Shown: piece by piece, positions 7,932-15,163 of the stretch
How positions within the stretch are numbered: the stretch's first letter is position 1
How the letters are laid out: every line of letters begins with the position of its first letter
NCBI RefSeq assembly: GCF_003228315.1
Contig: NZ_CP029693.1
Location: 1,674,001 to 1,738,000 of the forward strand
Length of the DNA: 64,000 nucleotides
Direction of reading: 5' to 3'
Source: Pseudomonas putida
GTDB taxonomy: Bacteria > Pseudomonadota > Gammaproteobacteria > Pseudomonadales > Pseudomonadaceae
Translations under genes and position numbers: made by a program
The notes under the pieces: model-generated
The model's input: the letters and a program-made list of their open reading frames with translations, nothing else
Told to the model about the DNA's origin: nothing
The model's database searches: none

Positions 7932-9305
7932 ATGACCCAACGACAAGTAATCAATGCTTCGGTCAGCCCGAAAGGCAGCCTGGAAACACTCTCGCAACGG
8001 GAAGTCCAGCAACTGAGCGAAGCCGGATCCGGCAGCACCTACGACATCTTCCGCCAATGCGCCCTGGCCATCCTCAACACCGGCGCCCACGTCGATAACG
8101 CCAAGACCATTCTCGAAGCCTACAAAGACTTCGAAATCCGCATTCACCAACAAGACCGCGGCGTACGCCTGGAACTGCTGAACGCCCCGGCCGACGCTTT
8201 CGTCGACGGCGAAATGATCGCCAGCACCCGTGAAATGCTGTTCAGCGCCCTGCGCGACATCGTCTACACCGAAAACGAACTCGACAGCCAACGCATCGAC
8301 CTGAGTACCTCCCAGGGCATCAGCGACTACGTGTTCCATCTGCTGCGCAACGCCCGCACCCTGCGTCCCGGCGTCGAACCGAAGATCGTCGTGTGCTGGG
8401 GCGGCCACTCGATCAACACCGAAGAATACAAATACACCAAGAAAGTCGGCCACGAATTGGGGCTGCGCAGCCTCGACGTGTGCACCGGTTGCGGTCCCGG
8501 CGTGATGAAAGGCCCGATGAAAGGCGCCACCATCGCCCACGCCAAGCAGCGCATCCACGGCGGTCGCTACCTGGGCCTGACCGAGCCCGGGATCATTGCC
8601 GCCGAGGCACCGAACCCGATCGTCAACGAACTGGTGATCCTGCCGGACATCGAGAAGCGCCTGGAAGCCTTCGTCCGCGTCGGCCACGGCATCATCATCT
8701 TCCCGGGCGGCGCCGGTACGGCCGAAGAATTCCTCTACCTGCTCGGCATCCTGATGCACCCAGACAACGAAGGCCTGCCCTTCCCGGTCGTGCTTACCGG
8801 GCCGAAACACGCCGCGCCTTATCTTGAGCAACTCGATGCGTTCGTCGGCGCAACCCTGGGTGACGCCGCCAAGCAGCATTACCAGATCATCATCGACGAT
8901 CCGGCGGAAGTCGCCCGGCAGATGACCGCCGGCCTCAAGGCGGTCAAGCAGTTCCGCCGCGAGCGCAACGACGCCTTCCATTTCAACTGGCTGCTGAAAA
9001 TCGACGAGGGCTTCCAGCGCCCGTTCGATCCGACCCACGAAAACATGGCCAACCTGAAACTGAGCCGCGACCTGCCGCCTCACGAACTGGCCGCCAACCT
9101 GCGCCGCGCGTTCTCCGGCATCGTCGCCGGCAACGTCAAGGACAAGGGCATTCGCCTGATCGAAGAACACGGGCCTTACCAGATCCGTGGCGACGCGGCG
9201 ATCATGCAGCCGCTGGATCAACTGCTCAAAGCCTTCGTCGCCCAGCACCGGATGAAACTGCCGGGTGGTGCGGCGTATGTGCCGTGTTATCGAGTGGTGG
9301 CCTGA
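7932..9305 (+). CDS. ppnN: Nucleotide 5'-monophosphate nucleosidase PpnN (YgdH/LOG family)
   Basis: A 457-residue protein that aligns from end to end with E. coli PpnN, which hydrolyses purine and pyrimidine 5'-monophosphates to base and ribose 5-phosphate and is activated by (p)ppGpp. It has an N-terminal regulatory domain (residues 1-145, INASVSPKGSLETLSQREV), the central Rossmann-like LOG domain with the signature PGGAGTAEEF near residue 260, and a C-terminal helical domain. The ATG at 7932 follows AAGGATCTTTGA. The gene is monocistronic and followed by a REP doublet. Long reading frames antisense to it are an effect of its codon bias. Confidence 0.95.
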   Translation: MTQRQVINASVSPKGSLETLSQREVQQLSEAGSGSTYDIFRQCALAILNTGAHVDNAKTILEAYKDFEIRIHQQDRGVRLELLNAPADAFVDGEMIASTREMLFSALRDIVYTENELDSQRIDLSTSQGISDYVFHLLRNARTLRPGVEPKIVVCWGGHSINTEEYKYTKKVGHELGLRSLDVCTGCGPGVMKGPMKGATIAHAKQRIHGGRYLGLTEPGIIAAEAPNPIVNELVILPDIEKRLEAFVRVGHGIIIFPGGAGTAEEFLYLLGILMHPDNEGLPFPVVLTGPKHAAPYLEQLDAFVGATLGDAAKQHYQIIIDDPAEVARQMTAGLKAVKQFRRERNDAFHFNWLLKIDEGFQRPFDPTHENMANLKLSRDLPPHELAANLRRAFSGIVAGNVKDKGIRLIEEHGPYQIRGDAAIMQPLDQLLKAFVAQHRMKLPGGAAYVPCYRVVA

Positions 9306-9318
9306 TAATTTGTTGCCT

Positions 9319-9420
9319 CTGTGGGAGCGAGCCTGCTCGCGATGGACGTTAACGATAACGCTGGCTGCCTGACACCCAGCGGCGATCTCCAGTCCATCGC
9401 GAGCAGGCTCGCTCCTACAG
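9319..9420. repeat. REP inverted doublet, near-identical to the one at 11156-11257
   Basis: A 102-base REPIN-like element: left arm CTGTGGGAGCGAGCCTGCTC, right arm GAGCAGGCTCGCTCCTACAG, and an inner spacer containing GACGTTAACGATAACGCTGG. It matches the doublet at 11156-11257 at 100 of 102 positions, spacer included, in the same orientation. All other doublets in the window have different spacers. Confidence 0.95.
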
Positions 9421-9453
9421 GGGTGTACATCAACAAATAAAAGAGATCGACCC

Positions 9454-10194
9454 ATGGACCACGTCAATCACATCCTGATCGTCGACGATGACCGAGAGAT
9501 TCGCGAACTCGTCGGCAATTACCTGAAAAAGAACGGCCTGCGCACCACCGTGGTGGCCGACGGCCGGCAGATGCGCAGTTTTCTGGAAGCCAACCAGGTC
9601 GACCTGATCGTGCTGGACATCATGCTGCCCGGCGACGATGGCCTGGTCCTGTGCCGCGAATTGCGTGCGGGCAAGCACAAAGCCACGCCGATCCTGATGC
9701 TAACCGCGCGCGACGACGAAACCGACCGCATTCTCGGCCTGGAAATGGGCGCCGACGACTACCTGACCAAACCCTTCTCCGCCCGGGAACTGCTGGCGCG
9801 GATCAATGCCGTGCTGCGTCGCACGCGCATGTTGCCGCCCAACCTGCTGGTCACCGAAAGCGGTCGCATGCTGGCCTTCGGTCGTTGGCGCCTGGACACC
9901 ACCGCCCGCCATCTGGTGGACGAAGACCAGACGCTGGTAGCCCTCAGCGGCGCCGAATACCGGCTGCTGCGGGTGTTCCTCGATCACCCGCAACGGGTGC
10001 TCAGTCGCGACCAGTTGCTCAACCTGACCCAGGGCCGCGACGCCGACCTGTACGACCGTTCCATCGACCTGCTGGTGAGCCGCCTGCGCCAACGCCTGAA
10101 GGATGACTCTCGAGAGGCGAGCTACATCAAGACGGTTCGCAGCGAAGGCTATGTTTTCTCCTACCCGGTGGAGATGCTCGACGAACAGGCGTGA
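9454..10194 (+). CDS. OmpR-type response regulator without adjacent kinase
   Basis: A 246-residue protein: receiver domain (residues 5-120) with phosphoacceptor Asp55 in LIVLDIMLPGDDG, the acidic pair DDD near the N-terminus, the conserved Thr in LTARDDE and Lys in TKPF; then a winged-helix output domain (VALSGAEYRLLRVFLDHP, VLSRDQLLNLTQGRDADLYDRSIDLLVSRLRQRL, YIKTVRSEGYVF). The usual overlapping histidine kinase gene is missing; instead two short secreted-protein genes follow. The gene sits 33 bases after a REP doublet, so its promoter must lie within or before that repeat or in the short gap. Its kinase is presumably elsewhere in the genome. Confidence 0.93.
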   Translation: MDHVNHILIVDDDREIRELVGNYLKKNGLRTTVVADGRQMRSFLEANQVDLIVLDIMLPGDDGLVLCRELRAGKHKATPILMLTARDDETDRILGLEMGADDYLTKPFSARELLARINAVLRRTRMLPPNLLVTESGRMLAFGRWRLDTTARHLVDEDQTLVALSGAEYRLLRVFLDHPQRVLSRDQLLNLTQGRDADLYDRSIDLLVSRLRQRLKDDSREASYIKTVRSEGYVFSYPVEMLDEQA

Positions 10195-10210
10195 AGGGTT
10201 TTGTATCCCC

Positions 10211-10292
10211 GTGTATTAAACGCCGCGACAGATACGCAACTGCCGATTTCGCACCGCTCAAGCACACACCCGCGATACACCCGGGCGTTTAA
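10211..10292. promoter_or_regulatory. Inverted-repeat region in the leader of the secreted-protein gene
   Basis: Between the response regulator and the first secreted-protein gene, TTAAACGCC (10216-10224) is matched by GGCGTTTAA (10284-10292), and GTGTAT (10211-10216) by ATACAC (10275-10280). The arms could form alternative stems in RNA or mark protein-binding sites. The function is not known. Confidence 0.4.
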
Positions 10293-10354
10293 CTGTGACC
10301 ACCAGCTAGCACGAGCTACTGACCCCTCACACTCAAGCGCACGGAGATTCAAGC

Positions 10355-10708
10355 ATGTTCAACTTCTCGAAAGTTTCGTCCCTGGCCCTCGGCCTGGCAC
10401 TGGTGGGCGGTCTTGGCCTGTCGACCCTGGCCTCGGCCAACACCCCGGCTGCTGCCTCCCAAAGTTCGATCAAGGCCTTGCTGGCCGAAGGTGGATCGGA
10501 TCGCCTGCAACAGAATCGCGTCGCCGAAGGCGGTGCCGATCGCTTGCAGGAACTGCGTGAGCGTGTGGCTGAAGGAGGCTCTGACCGGTTGATCCAGAAT
10601 CGCGTGGCCGAGGGTGGCGCCGATCGCCTGCAAGAGCAGCATCAGCGCGGCGGTGTGATGGTGGCGGAAAACCGCGCCGAGTTCGGCTCGAAGTATCAGC
10701 GCTACTGA
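10355..10708 (+). CDS. Secreted repeat protein with VAEGG(S/A)DRL units and C-terminal AENRxEFGSKYQRY motif
   Basis: A 117-residue protein with a Sec signal peptide (MFNFSKVSSLALGLALVGGL, cleavage near ASA-NT). The mature part holds four AEGG(S/A)DRL octads starting at residues 44, 57, 72 and 85, organised as two tandem 28-residue copies (44-71 and 72-99). It ends VAENRAEFGSKYQRY (103-117). A second gene 132 bases downstream encodes another exported protein with the same last 15 residues except one. GGAG precedes the ATG. No cysteines, no membrane anchor after the signal. Such proteins occur in Pseudomonas, but I know of no tested function; do not infer one from database names. It follows an orphan response regulator that may control it. 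Confidence 0.85.
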   Translation: MFNFSKVSSLALGLALVGGLGLSTLASANTPAAASQSSIKALLAEGGSDRLQQNRVAEGGADRLQELRERVAEGGSDRLIQNRVAEGGADRLQEQHQRGGVMVAENRAEFGSKYQRY

Positions 10709-10840
10709 TCCGAGTTGCCGACACAGGGGTTTGTGTTGGATCACTGTTCTCGATAACGACTATGCCCAAGGGTGTTTTCTCATCTCGAAGCTCCAGCCCT
10801 AAAGTGGCCCCATCTTCTCACCACGCTCTGGAGCAACCTC

Positions 10841-11065
10841 ATGAAAAGCATCATCGGTATCGGCTTTGCCCTTTCGGTCCTTGGCGCCACTTCGGCCATC
10901 GCTGCCCCACACGCCACCCAGGCCGTCGTTGCAACCACGACTGTTAGCCAACCGGCCACAGTCAATGTGAACACGGTCGGCATCGAACATCAGGATGCCG
11001 GCAAAGCAAAACTCTACGTCGCGGAAAACCGCCCCGAGTTCGGCTCCAAGTATCAGCGCTACTGA
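10841..11065 (+). CDS. Short secreted protein sharing the AENRxEFGSKYQRY C-terminus
   Basis: A 74-residue protein with a Sec signal peptide (MKSIIGIGFALSVLGATSAIAA-PH), a Thr/Val-rich linker (VVATTTVSQPATVNVNTVG) and the C-terminal sequence VAENRPEFGSKYQRY (60-74). This end matches that of the preceding protein at 14 of 15 residues, and their last 50 bases, through the stop codon, differ at only three positions, while the rest of the two proteins is unrelated. GGAG lies upstream of the ATG at 10841. A strong terminator follows. Mature length would be about 50 residues, peptide-like. Function unknown; the shared tail suggests a common receptor, processing signal or envelope target. Confidence 0.85.
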   Translation: MKSIIGIGFALSVLGATSAIAAPHATQAVVATTTVSQPATVNVNTVGIEHQDAGKAKLYVAENRPEFGSKYQRY

Positions 11066-11092
11066 TCAACGGCCTTGGGCTGCTTGAAACAG

Positions 11093-11130
11093 AAAACCCC
11101 GGGTAGATCAGGTCTACCCGGGGTTTTCTT
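11093..11130 (+). terminator. Rho-independent terminator after the secreted-protein pair
   Basis: A perfect 15-bp stem (AAAACCCCGGGTAGA and TCTACCCGGGGTTTT) with the loop TCAGG lies 28 bases after the stop codon of the second secreted-protein gene and is followed by CTTCATTTTT. It closes the response regulator/secreted-protein cassette. Confidence 0.92.
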
Positions 11131-11155
11131 CATTTTTGGACACTGCACGCCCCCC

Positions 11156-11257
11156 CTGTAGGAGCGAGCATGCTCGCGATGGACGTTAACGATAACGCTG
11201 GCTGCCTGACACCCAGCGGCGATCTCCAGTCCATCGCGAGCAGGCTCGCTCCTACAG
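11156..11257. repeat. REP inverted doublet, near-identical to 9319-9420
   Basis: 102 bases, differing from the doublet at 9319-9420 only at two positions in the left arm (A for G at base 5, A for C at base 15). It directly follows the terminator of the secreted-protein cassette and lies three bases from the convergent FAD-protein gene. Confidence 0.95.
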
Positions 11258-11260
11258 GGT

Positions 11261-12691
11261 TTACGCGTTGGCCAGACGGGCTGCGAGGGCCTTGGCCTGA
11301 CTGGCCACGTCGGTCACGGCGGTACTCTCCCACCACATCCCGCGCAGCGGCGGCCCCATGGCGAACAACCGCGAGGCGGCGTGGCCTTCGGCGTCCAGCA
11401 CGGCGCCATCGGCCTGCGCCGCAATCCCCAGCGCCAATGGCCCCGGTTTGATCAGCCCGCGCGCCAGCAACTGCTGTGGCAAGGGTCGCGCCACCCGGCG
11501 CCAGTCGTATTCGATACCGCTGGAGTTGATCAACGCCGCGCCGCTGACAACGCGGGTGTGCGCCTCGCCACGGCGACGAATACGGATGCTGACCCCGCCG
11601 TCCGTAGAAGGCTCAAGCCCCTTGAACGATGCCGCCTGAATGCGCAATCGCCCTTCCCCGTGCAAACGCGCCACCAGCTCGGCGCTCAAGGGTGGCGAGC
11701 GGTGGTGATGGCTCTCCCACCATGGCCGCACATGCCGCACGAACTGCCGGCGCTGCACGTCGCTGGCCTGGCTCCACAAGCGACCGATATGCGCCCGCAC
11801 CGTGTCCAGCGGCGCCTGCCAGTCAATGTTGCGGGCGATGGCCTCACGACAATGCCGACGCAGTTCGCGCACCAGTTGGCGTGGCGTGCGGATGCCGTGG
11901 TCTTCAGCGAGGAAGTCCGGCCAGGCCGGCGGCTGCCGCCGCACGTGAGGCAGCAGGCCGTGGCGGGAAAACACTTCGATCGGCCCGCGATGCCCGGCCT
12001 GTTCCAGCGACACCACGGCATCGACCATGGTCAGGCCCGAGCCGATGATCAGCACCGTCGACTGCGGGTCGAGCTGGCGCATGGCAGCTACATCCCAGGG
12101 ATCAAGCGCCGCCGCATTCAGGCCGCTGGATTCGGTCTGCGGCGTGCGCGCGGCGGGAAACATCCCGGTCGCCAGCACCGCGAAAGCACCCTGCAGGCGC
12201 TGGCCGTCGCTCAAGGTCAGTCGCACCGAGTCGGCATCGCCTTGCAGGTCCACCACTTCGGCCCGCACATGCTCCACGGTCGATCCATGCCCCGCGCCCA
12301 CCGCCTGCGCCTCGGCCAGACGCTGCTGCACGTACAGGCCAAAAATCCCCCGGGGCGGAAACAGTTCGCTGACCGGCACATGTTGTTCGTCCGATTCCGG
12401 CCAGCCACCGCCGGCAATGTAGTCGGTCAGCCACTGGGTCAGGTCGTCGGCATTGTCCGGGTCGACACTCATGCGCGCCGCGTTGCCGTTGAGCGTATGG
12501 CCCAGTTCCACGGCGCTATAGGCTTCACCCCGGCCCAGTTCCGCGCGGGGTTCGATCACCAGCAACCGGCGACGGCCCGGCAGACGCAGCAGTTGCGCCG
12601 CCAGCATCGTGCCGCTGAGGCCACCGCCGATGATCAGGATGTCTGCGTGGCGGATGGCGTCGGGCGCCTGTCCGTGTTGAATGTCACTCAT
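11261..12691 (-). CDS. FAD/NAD(P)-binding protein (putative flavoprotein oxidoreductase)
   Basis: A 476-residue protein. Residues about 17-50 form an FAD-binding Rossmann motif (ADILIIGGGLSGTMLAAQLL, then a terminal acidic residue in LLVIEPRAELGRGEAYS). A second dinucleotide motif appears near residue 215 (VLIIGSGLTMVDAVVSLEQAG), and GxGxxxxATG-like VLATGMFPAA lies between. It fits the FAD-NAD(P)-binding family whose members include HpaC-type and polyketide-associated flavoproteins; the substrate is unknown. The ATG at 12691 starts MSDIQHG; the frame is open upstream. It lies downstream, on the same strand, of an FMN monooxygenase gene but a REP doublet separates them. Confidence 0.85.
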   Translation of the reverse strand: MSDIQHGQAPDAIRHADILIIGGGLSGTMLAAQLLRLPGRRRLLVIEPRAELGRGEAYSAVELGHTLNGNAARMSVDPDNADDLTQWLTDYIAGGGWPESDEQHVPVSELFPPRGIFGLYVQQRLAEAQAVGAGHGSTVEHVRAEVVDLQGDADSVRLTLSDGQRLQGAFAVLATGMFPAARTPQTESSGLNAAALDPWDVAAMRQLDPQSTVLIIGSGLTMVDAVVSLEQAGHRGPIEVFSRHGLLPHVRRQPPAWPDFLAEDHGIRTPRQLVRELRRHCREAIARNIDWQAPLDTVRAHIGRLWSQASDVQRRQFVRHVRPWWESHHHRSPPLSAELVARLHGEGRLRIQAASFKGLEPSTDGGVSIRIRRRGEAHTRVVSGAALINSSGIEYDWRRVARPLPQQLLARGLIKPGPLALGIAAQADGAVLDAEGHAASRLFAMGPPLRGMWWESTAVTDVASQAKALAARLANA

Positions 12692-12840
12692 GCCGTTCTC
12701 ACTGGTTCCATATAGATTGAAGTCATGCAAATCGTCCCGGGCTGACAACGCCACTGTGCTGCAAGGACGATAATAGGCGCCAATGCCATGCGATGGTCAT
12801 TGGGCGATACCAAAGTAGGATGCACCCTCGACACCCCACC

Positions 12841-12932
12841 CTGTAGGAGCGAGCCTGCTCGCGATGGCGGTGTGTCAGGCCACATCGATGTCGGATGTGC
12901 CGGCCTCTTCGCGAGCAGGCTCGCTCCTACAG
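12841..12932. repeat. REP inverted doublet
   Basis: Left arm CTGTAGGAGCGAGCCTGCTC, right arm GAGCAGGCTCGCTCCTACAG with a spacer GATGTCGGATGTGCCGGCCT. It separates two same-strand genes. Confidence 0.93.
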
Positions 12933-12950
12933 GGGGTTGGGAGGTGACGC

Positions 12951-14354
12951 TTAGGCCGGCACCACCTTCCTTTCCTGCTGCCGCATCACCCCAAGGTCGC
13001 GATAACCACTGCCCGGATGCACCAGCGGCAGTCGCGCCCCTTCCCCGAACAGCTTCTCGCGCAACGTCCCCGGCGCATATTCGGTCTTGTACACCCCACG
13101 CTTCTGCAACTCCGGCACCAGCAAGTCCACGGCATCGATAAAGGTTTCATGGGTCAATGCATAGGCCAGGTTGAAGCCGTCCACATCGGTGTCCTCGACC
13201 CATTCCTGCAACAGATCGGCGACGGTTTCCGGGCTACCGACGAACAGCGGGCCAAAGCCGCCGATGCCCACCCAGTCCGCCAGTTCATTCGGGGTCCAGA
13301 CCTTGTTCGGGTCCGCCGTGGAGAACGCCTCCACCGCCGATTGAATGGCATTGGTGTGCACATGCTTGAGTGGTTCGTCCGGCTTGAACTGGCTGAAATC
13401 GATGCCGGTCCAGCCGGAAATCAACGCCATGGCGCCTTCGTAGCTGACCCAGGTTTTGTATTCCTCGAACTTGGCCTTGGCCTTGGCATCGGTCTCGCCG
13501 AGGATCACCGTTTGCAGGTTGAAAATCAGGATCTTCCTCGGATCGCGCCCGGCTTCGGCGGCACGGCGGCGGATGTCGGCGACGGTCTTTTTCAGCAGCA
13601 CTTTGGACGGTGCGGCGACGAACACGCATTCGGCATGTTCGGCGGCGAACTGCTTGCCACGACTGGAAGCCCCGGCCTGATACAGCACGGGAGTGCGCTG
13701 CGGCGACGGCTCGCACAGATGAATGCCTGGCACCTGGAAGTGCTTGCCCGCGTGGCGGATTTCATGAATCTTGCTCGGGTCGCTGAACACTCGGCGCTCG
13801 CGATCGCGCAGGATCGCCCCCTCTTCCCAACTGCCTTCCCAGAGCTTGTAGCAAACCTCCAGGTACTCCTCGGCGAAGTCGTAGCGGGCGTCGTGCTCGG
13901 TCTGGGTTTTCTGCCCGAGGTTCTTCGCGCCGCTCTCCAGATACGAGGTGACGATGTTCCAGCCAGCGCGGCCCTTGGTCAGGTGGTCCAGGGTCGACAG
14001 GCGCCGGGCGAACGGATACGGATGCTCGAATGACAGCGACGCGGTCAGGCCAAACCCCAGGTGTTCGGTGACCAGCGCCATGGGCGGGATCAATTGCAGC
14101 GGATCGTTGACCGGCACCTGCGCCGCCTGGCGAATCGCCGCCTCACCGTTGCCGTTGTAAACGTCGTAGATGCCCAGCACATCGGCAATGAACAGGCCGT
14201 CGAACTTGCCACGCTCGAGGATTTTCGCCAGATCGGTCCAGTACTCCAGGTCCTTGTACTGCCAGGAGCGATCCCGGGGGTGTGCCCACAGCCCGGGCGA
14301 CTGGTGACCGACGCAGTTCATGTCGAAAGCGTTGAGACGAATTTCACGGGCCAT
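12951..14354 (-). CDS. NtaA/SnaA/DszA-type FMN-dependent monooxygenase
   Basis: A 467-residue flavin-dependent oxygenase of the bacterial-luciferase superfamily. Family features: the N-terminal AFDMNCVGHQSPGLW, GKFDGLFIADVLGIYD, the segment GRAGWNIVTSYLESGAKNLG, HAGKHFQVPGIHLCEPSPQRTPVLYQAGASSRG, and VGSPETVADLLQEW. Members use reduced FMN from a separate reductase to oxidise compounds such as nitrilotriacetate, dibenzothiophene sulfone or dialkyl sulfones, often for sulfur supply. ATG 14354 is chosen over a TTG at 14369 because GGAG stands nine bases before it. No flavin reductase gene is adjacent. Substrate not predictable from sequence alone. Confidence 0.9.
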   Translation of the reverse strand: MAREIRLNAFDMNCVGHQSPGLWAHPRDRSWQYKDLEYWTDLAKILERGKFDGLFIADVLGIYDVYNGNGEAAIRQAAQVPVNDPLQLIPPMALVTEHLGFGLTASLSFEHPYPFARRLSTLDHLTKGRAGWNIVTSYLESGAKNLGQKTQTEHDARYDFAEEYLEVCYKLWEGSWEEGAILRDRERRVFSDPSKIHEIRHAGKHFQVPGIHLCEPSPQRTPVLYQAGASSRGKQFAAEHAECVFVAAPSKVLLKKTVADIRRRAAEAGRDPRKILIFNLQTVILGETDAKAKAKFEEYKTWVSYEGAMALISGWTGIDFSQFKPDEPLKHVHTNAIQSAVEAFSTADPNKVWTPNELADWVGIGGFGPLFVGSPETVADLLQEWVEDTDVDGFNLAYALTHETFIDAVDLLVPELQKRGVYKTEYAPGTLREKLFGEGARLPLVHPGSGYRDLGVMRQQERKVVPA

Positions 14355-14515
14355 CAAGCGGTACTCCAAAAGCTTGCAGAAAAATTCCCGAAGCTTCTGC
14401 AGGAGTCGTGCCTGATTTTAAAATCGTTATTTTTCAGTAAGTTAACGAGTATTTGTAGAAATTCTTACAGCATTAAAACAGCAAAGTGTTGAACCGGTGT
14501 TGATCAGGCAACAGT

Positions 14516-15091
14516 TCAAATCACCACGTTGCGCACGAACCGCACCGCCACCGTCCCCTCATTGCGATAGGAATGCGGCTGGTTGCTGGCGAACATGAAG
14601 AACTCGCCTGCGTTGATGTGATTCGGTACGTCACCGACCATCACGGTCAGGCAACCTTCGAATACGTAGAACTGTTCGCTCCAGCCATCAGCATCCGGCT
14701 CCGACGGGTAATGCTCGCCCGGCTCCAGGCGCCATTCCCACAACTCGACTTCACGGCTGGCATTGGCCTTGGCCAGCAATACCGCCTTGCTGCCGGGAAT
14801 GGTCCCGGCCCAGGCCAGTTCGTTGATGCGGCTATGGTCGCGCACGTCGGGAGCCTGGATCAGATCACTGAACGCGACATCCAGCGCCTCGGCCACGCGA
14901 TCGAGGGTGGTCAGGCTGACATTCTTTTCGCCGGCCTCGATGGCCACCAGCATGCGCCGGCTGACCCCGGACTTTTCCGCCAGGGCGGTCTGGCTCATGT
15001 CGGCGGCATGGCGCAGGCGGCGAACGTTCTGGCTGACGTGCTGCAGGACCGAAGCCCGTTGCGTGGAATCTTTGTGCACTATATTGCTCAC
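14516..15091 (-). CDS. XRE-family regulator with C-terminal cupin domain
   Basis: A 191-residue repressor-type protein. Residues about 15-70 form a Cro/CI helix-turn-helix (NVRRLRHAADMSQTALAEKS, SRRMLVAIEAGEKNVSLTTL, RVAEALDVAFSDLI). Residues about 115-190 form a small cupin (WEWRLEPGEHYPSEPDADGW, EQFYVFEGCLTVMVGD, INAGEFFMFASNQPHSYRN). The start is a GTG at 15091 (VSNIVHKDST); the frame is open far upstream but lacks a protein-like pattern. Its promoter region is shared with a divergent EamA exporter and contains a perfect 20-bp palindrome. By analogy with PuuR-type regulators, it probably represses both genes until its cupin binds a small ligand that the transporter exports. Confidence 0.88.
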   Translation of the reverse strand: MSNIVHKDSTQRASVLQHVSQNVRRLRHAADMSQTALAEKSGVSRRMLVAIEAGEKNVSLTTLDRVAEALDVAFSDLIQAPDVRDHSRINELAWAGTIPGSKAVLLAKANASREVELWEWRLEPGEHYPSEPDADGWSEQFYVFEGCLTVMVGDVPNHINAGEFFMFASNQPHSYRNEGTVAVRFVRNVVI

Positions 15092-15100
15092 TTGTGGGGC

Positions 15101-15120
15101 TTGGGCAGTATACTGCCCAA
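15101..15120. promoter_or_regulatory. Perfect 20-bp palindromic operator
   Basis: TTGGGCAGTATACTGCCCAA is its own reverse complement. It lies in the 72-base gap between the divergent XRE-cupin regulator and EamA transporter genes, ten bases before the regulator start. An imperfect outer inverted repeat (TTGTGCACTAT at 15073 and ATAGTGTGCAA at 15149) flanks it. The placement fits the binding site of the XRE-cupin protein, controlling itself and the exporter. Confidence 0.75.
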
Positions 15121-15163
15121 CTTCGGGCGCATTGTGCGGCCCCCAAAAATAGTGTGCAAGGTC

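Noticed and set aside
7854..9467. 537-codon open frame on the minus strand opposite ppnN
   Set aside because: It mirrors the high-GC codon pattern of the conserved ppnN gene, has low-complexity composition, and reads through a REP doublet.
10355..11065. Secreted pair as a toxin-antitoxin or contact-inhibition system
   Set aside because: Both proteins are exported, neither has a toxin-like domain, and they share the same tail, which does not fit a toxin with its cytoplasmic antidote.
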